Of a DNA stretch of 64,000 nucleotides, positions 60,845 through 64,000 are shown in pieces; position 1 is the stretch's first letter, and every line of letters starts with the position of its first letter. The stretch covers positions 107,646 to 171,645 of the forward strand of contig CAVPXP010000010.1 in assembly GCA_963709645.1 (NCBI GenBank). The letters are read 5' to 3'. The DNA is from DYRB01 sp963709645. GTDB taxonomy: Bacteria; Pseudomonadota; Gammaproteobacteria; Chromatiales; Chromatiaceae. A program made the translations under genes and the position numbers. Under the pieces are notes generated by a model, which was not told the origin of the DNA, made no database searches, and saw only the letters and a program-made list of their open reading frames with translations.

Positions 60845-61576
60845 ATGCCAGCACCCGTCCCGCAACCCAGCGTCCGCGTCGTCACCCTCACCATCGACGG
60901 TCAGGCGGTCAGCGCCCGGGAGGACGAGACCATCATCGAGGTCGCCCGCGACAACCGCATCCCCATCCCCTCCCTGTGCTACCTGGAGGGACTCTCCGTC
61001 TGGGGCGGCTGCCGCCTGTGCATGGTGGAGGTCGCCGGGAGCAACCGCCTCTTTGCCGCCTGCTCCACCCAGGTCTCCGAGGGGATGGTCATCGCCACCT
61101 GCACAGAGAAGCTGCACCACTATCGGCGCACCATCGTCGAGCTGCTCTTTGCCGAGCGTAACCACGTCTGTTCGGTGTGCGTCTCCAATGGTCACTGCGA
61201 GTTGCAGAACCTGGCCCAGAAGTGCGGGGTAGACCATGTGCAGGTACCCTACCGCAATGCCGCCTACCCGGTGGACTCCTCGCACGAGATGTTCCGCCTT
61301 GACCACAACCGCTGCATCCTTTGCACCCGCTGCGTGCGGGCGTGCGACGAAATCGAGGGGGCCCATACCTGGGACGTGATGGGGCGCGGGACCGACTGCC
61401 GTGTCATCACCGACTTGAACCGCCCCTGGGGGGAGAGCGACACCTGCACCGGCTGCGGCAAGTGCGTCCAGGTGTGCCCCACAGGTGCCCTCGTCAAGCA
61501 GGGGACCTCCGTCGGCGAGATGACCAAGGACCTGCACTTCCTCCCCTACCTCTCCCGCCGGAGGCACATCCGATGA
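60845..61576 (+). CDS. hoxU: NAD-reducing [NiFe] hydrogenase diaphorase small subunit HoxU
   Basis: A 243-residue iron-sulfur protein starting at 60845. The N-terminal [2Fe-2S] ligands are Cys45, 56, 59 and 73. A NuoG-like His-Cys3 site follows (H91/92, C109, C112, C118, in CSVCVSNGHCELQNLA). Two [4Fe-4S] sets are Cys157-160-163-167 and Cys201-204-207-211. HoxU passes electrons between HoxF and HoxY. The expected upstream genes hoxE and hoxF are absent: the gene is preceded by a divergent amidotransferase gene. Its stop overlaps the hoxY start (ATGA). Confidence 0.95.
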   Translation: MPAPVPQPSVRVVTLTIDGQAVSAREDETIIEVARDNRIPIPSLCYLEGLSVWGGCRLCMVEVAGSNRLFAACSTQVSEGMVIATCTEKLHHYRRTIVELLFAERNHVCSVCVSNGHCELQNLAQKCGVDHVQVPYRNAAYPVDSSHEMFRLDHNRCILCTRCVRACDEIEGAHTWDVMGRGTDCRVITDLNRPWGESDTCTGCGKCVQVCPTGALVKQGTSVGEMTKDLHFLPYLSRRRHIR

Positions 61577-62127
61577 AAGAGGAACCAGCCGCAGCCCCCA
61601 GGATCACCGTAGCCACCACTTGGCTGGACGGCTGCTCAGGCTGCCACATGTCCTTTCTCGACATGGACGAACGCCTCATCGAGTTGGTCAAGCGCGTGGA
61701 CATCGTCTACAGCCCCCTCGTGGACGCCAAAGAACTGCCGGAGCAGGTGGACGTTGGGATCCTGGAGGGGTCGATCAGCAACACCGACGACCTGGATAAG
61801 GCGAAGGCCTTTCGCAGGCACTGCAAGCTCCTGATCAGTCTGGGCGACTGCGCCGTCAATGGGAATGTCCCGGCGATGCGCAACCCCTTCAAGCTCGCAG
61901 AGGTGATCGACCACGCCTACCGAGAGACCGCAGACCTGCAGCCCCAGACCCCGACCCTGGGAGTGCCGACTTTGTTGGAGCGGGTGGTCCCCATCCACAA
62001 CATCGTACCGGTGGATGTCTTCATACCCGGCTGCCCGCCGCCTGCGGACGCCATCTGGTACGTCCTCAGCGAACTCATCGCGGGCCGTATTCCGGAACCA
62101 TCCAAGGTCACCAAATTCGGGGCCTAA
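61573..62127 (+). CDS. hoxY: NAD-reducing [NiFe] hydrogenase small subunit HoxY
   Basis: A 184-residue protein with the four ligands of the proximal [4Fe-4S] cluster: Cys21, Cys24 (DGCSGCHMSFLDMDE), Cys93 (GDCAVNGNVPAMRN) and Cys154 (PGCPPPADAIWYVLSELI). It is full length and ends KFGA as expected. HoxY pairs with the NiFe-bearing large subunit HoxH, whose gene normally follows directly. Here the stop codon is immediately followed by a MITE-like repeat and then an unrelated gene; hoxH is not in the window. Confidence 0.95.
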   Translation: MKEEPAAAPRITVATTWLDGCSGCHMSFLDMDERLIELVKRVDIVYSPLVDAKELPEQVDVGILEGSISNTDDLDKAKAFRRHCKLLISLGDCAVNGNVPAMRNPFKLAEVIDHAYRETADLQPQTPTLGVPTLLERVVPIHNIVPVDVFIPGCPPPADAIWYVLSELIAGRIPEPSKVTKFGA

Positions 62128-62280
62128 GGAGATGCTGATTAAAGCCATCTTTGGCTTGAACCAGCTCGCGCTCCCCGAGGCGCGACTCGTGGACCGCTAC
62201 ATTTTCCACGGCTTAGCGCGGTTGAAAATGGCGGGCCGTCCCTGGCCCGCACGGGAATCGCTTTAATCAGCGTATCCCTG
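62126..62280 (+). mobile_element. MITE-like element with terminal inverted repeats (complete copy)
   Basis: This element of about 155 bp is bounded by imperfect inverted repeats of 23 bp. The left end contains GGAGATGCTGATTAAAGC and the right end, read inward, GGGATACGCTGATTAAAGC (19 of 23 positions alike over the full repeat). It starts on the last bases of the hoxY stop. It has no transposase. A 43-codon open frame runs from the left ATG, but its ribosome-binding site would abut the start, so coding is unlikely. No clear target duplication is seen. Confidence 0.7.
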
Positions 62281-62485
62281 ACAGCCGCTGGGAATGACGG
62301 GACCTCGACCACAGATCAACGTCCTGCACCTTGCCGGATACCCTCACCACAACTAGCATCCCCCGCATGCGTCACCCCCTGCGCTTGCGTCACTCGCCAG
62401 GGCAGGCTGGGTTGACTGCGAGTACCCAAGGTTTACAGACGGGCACGAGACTCGTCGCCAACATCCGAGGTCGCCGAAACAGCTC
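62128..62485. other. Intergenic region (358 bp) after hoxY: repeat plus unassigned sequence
   Basis: The first 153 bp are the MITE-like element. The remaining 205 bp show no gene, hoxH remnant or clear promoter. They precede the FHA/HD-GYP gene. Confidence 0.5.
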
Positions 62486-63445
62486 ATGGGCGCGTCCAAC
62501 TCCAAAATCGCAGGACTTCACACACCTGAACCCAGCGCCGGAATGGAACCTAAATGCAAGGCGTTCTTGATCCCCCAGGCCGGACACGGCGCACCGGTGC
62601 CGCTGGATTCACCGCAGTGGGTCGTCGGCCGTGGGAGCGATCTGGACTGCACCATCCCCGACCCCAAGGCCTCCCGCCGCCATGCGCGCATCCTCGCGGT
62701 GCACAATCGCTACTATGTACAGGACTTGGGCAGCGCCAACGGCACCTTCATCAATCGCGACAAAGTCACCAATAGCCGTCTGGCCCACGGAGATCTGGTG
62801 GCGTTCGGCAAGACCATCTTTCGCTTTGTGATAACCGCCGACCCCGACAGGGACTACCTGCAGAAGCTGGACCTGGAGACGCTAACGTCTCTGGCGGAGG
62901 CCGTGGACAAAAAGGACCCTTACGCAGGCATCCGCTCCCAAGCCGTGGCCCGCACTGCCCAGCGACTGGCGGTGGAACTGGGCCTTTCGCCCACCACCGC
63001 GGAACGGGTGGGCATCGCCGGGAGGCTGCACGACATCGGTCAGATCGGTGTGCCCGATGCGGTGCTGTGCAAGGCAGGCCGGCTGGACAACCTGGACTTC
63101 GAGTTGATCCGCCAGCATCCGAGCGACGGCGCAGCGATCCTCGCGCCCCTGGACTTCCTGGCCGACGTGCTGCCGATGGTCCACCAGCACCACGAATGGT
63201 TCAACGGCCGCGGCTACCCGGACGGGCTGGCGGGCCAGGCCATCGCCGTGGGAGCGCGCATCATCCATGTGGCCGACGCCTACCACGCCATGGCATCCCC
63301 GCGGCCCTACCGCAATCCCCTCTACCCAGAATTCATACGCCAGGAGTTCGTGAAGGGAGCCGGCGGCCAGTTCGATCCCGAAATCACCCAGGCCTTTCTG
63401 CGCCTCCTGCCTGCCATGCCCGGAATCCTGGCAACGACCGAGTAG
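62486..63445 (+). CDS. FHA domain-HD-GYP fusion protein with altered metal site
   Basis: A 319-residue soluble protein; the start could also be Met20 (62543). The FHA phosphothreonine-binding domain (about 25-120) has VVGRGSDLDC, SRRHARI and NGTFINRDKV. The HD-GYP domain (about 128-310) has LHDIGQIGVPD (H182-D183), HHEWFNGRGYPDGL (H235-H236, GYP 243-245) and VADAYHAMASPRPYR. HD-GYP enzymes hydrolyse c-di-GMP. The first metal-ligand His, normally in DxYTxxHS, is Arg150 here (DPYAGIRSQAV), so activity is questionable. FHA would link it to a Ser/Thr kinase pathway; no such kinase is in the window. Confidence 0.9.
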   Translation: MGASNSKIAGLHTPEPSAGMEPKCKAFLIPQAGHGAPVPLDSPQWVVGRGSDLDCTIPDPKASRRHARILAVHNRYYVQDLGSANGTFINRDKVTNSRLAHGDLVAFGKTIFRFVITADPDRDYLQKLDLETLTSLAEAVDKKDPYAGIRSQAVARTAQRLAVELGLSPTTAERVGIAGRLHDIGQIGVPDAVLCKAGRLDNLDFELIRQHPSDGAAILAPLDFLADVLPMVHQHHEWFNGRGYPDGLAGQAIAVGARIIHVADAYHAMASPRPYRNPLYPEFIRQEFVKGAGGQFDPEITQAFLRLLPAMPGILATTE

Positions 63446-63492
63446 CCCGGGCGCGCAAGCATGCCGCGCGAGGCCGAGTATCTTCTTGCGCC

Positions 63493-64000
63493 CTACGCAG
63501 GCGTGATGAGATCCGGTGATTCATTCCGGGCATTGTTCACCCGCGTGCTGACCGGGTAGCTCTGAAACCCGAACCTCGCCCGAGCCAGAATCTCTCCGAT
63601 CCCCTCGACGCTTAAGTGCGGGTCAAGCCAGGCGTCCAGGTCACCTTCCGCCAGGACAACCGGCATGCGGTGATGGATGGCTCGCAGATCCGGCGCCGCT
63701 GTCTTGGTCAGGAGCGCGCAGGACACAAGCGACTCTGATGCCGACTTGGCCCAATGCGCGACCATCGCGGCAAAGGCGATGACCCCTTCCAACTCACAGT
63801 GAATGAAGTAGGGCTGCTTGACCTTTCGCACCTCCCCTGTGGACCGGTCTACAATCTCCGTCGCCCGCCACTCATACCAGCCCTCAGCAGGCATCAGGCA
63901 TCGGCTCTGCCGATAGGCGTGCCGCCACATCGGCTTCGAGGCCGCGTCCTCGCTACGGGCATTGAAGGTGAGGCGCGGTAAGCTCGCCTGCCTCCACCAG
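63493..64000 (-). CDS. SRAP-family protein (HMCES/YedK-like), 5' end outside window
   Basis: The C-terminal 168 or so residues are visible; the frame stays open to the window edge. LTFNARSEDAASKPM, RQSRCLMPAEGWYEW with the conserved Glu, and RAIHHRMPVVL with the catalytic His match the SRAP family. The N-terminal MCGR with the active Cys2 is off the edge. SRAP proteins form a protective crosslink with abasic sites in single-stranded DNA. It is convergent with the FHA/HD-GYP gene. Confidence 0.92.
   Translation of the reverse strand, partial: WWRQASLPRLTFNARSEDAASKPMWRHAYRQSRCLMPAEGWYEWRATEIVDRSTGEVRKVKQPYFIHCELEGVIAFAAMVAHWAKSASESLVSCALLTKTAAPDLRAIHHRMPVVLAEGDLDAWLDPHLSVEGIGEILARARFGFQSYPVSTRVNNARNESPDLITPA

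Noticed and set aside
62131..62266. Small open frame inside the MITE-like element beginning at its ATG
   Set aside because: GGAG directly abuts the ATG, leaving no spacing for a ribosome-binding site, and the solo copies do not preserve the frame.

Overview
This is a GC-rich chromosomal window that reads as a gammaproteobacterium, most plausibly a purple sulfur bacterium or other Chromatiales member. The reasons are inference from gene content and synteny: a tsaE-amidase-mutL block, a trmJ-cysE block divergent from suhB, a tgt-yajC-secD-secF block, a fused ATP sulfurylase/APS kinase, NAD-reducing hydrogenase (Hox) subunits, a nine-heme cytochrome c, and a single tRNA-Leu(CAA) gene. There is no rRNA, CRISPR array, prophage or complete insertion sequence.

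Layout. 1-9.5 kb holds the 3' end of dapE, a membrane-anchored CBS protein, corA, and the housekeeping run mutL, amidase, tsaE, nnr on the minus strand, then queG (+) and orn (-). 9.7-17.5 kb is a mixed stretch: a small membrane protein, an HMGL-like aldolase, a PAS-GGDEF protein followed by a small secreted phospholipase A2-like protein, two integral membrane proteins, a frameshifted regulator-like gene, lptF and ycgN. 17.9-24.97 kb has a radical SAM enzyme (AmrS), a frameshifted rdgC, sat-cysC, a pair of secreted low-complexity proteins, and an OmpR/EnvZ-type two-component system facing them. 25-37.2 kb has a HAE1-type RND pump with its adaptor, cysE, trmJ, suhB, secF, secD, yajC, tgt and a HAD phosphatase.

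37.3-50.9 kb is the most distinctive part. A decayed copy of a multiheme cytochrome lies downstream of a PepSY-response regulator-kinase operon. The intact nine-heme cytochrome lies upstream of that operon, and a sigma54-type activator with a Cys-containing PAS domain is divergent from the cytochrome. A complete CzcCBA-like metal efflux operon with a DUF3240 protein follows. 50.9-58 kb has msrA, a possible small RNA, a PhoX-family protein, queA, tRNA-Leu, ubiG, a squalene/phytoene synthase-like gene and a broken yciK-like dehydrogenase gene. 58-64 kb has a frameshifted HhH-GPD glycosylase, a stand-alone N-acetylglutaminylglutamine amidotransferase, hoxU-hoxY without the other Hox subunits, a 155-bp MITE-like repeat directly after hoxY, an FHA/HD-GYP protein with an altered metal site, and a SRAP-family protein running off the right edge.

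Recurring themes. Four genes (regulator-like, rdgC, yciK-like, HhH-GPD) each carry one apparent single-base frameshift, so local sequence error must be weighed against real decay. A small repeat family occurs three times (one complete copy with terminal inverted repeats, two solo ends). The queuosine genes queG, tgt and queA are all present but dispersed.
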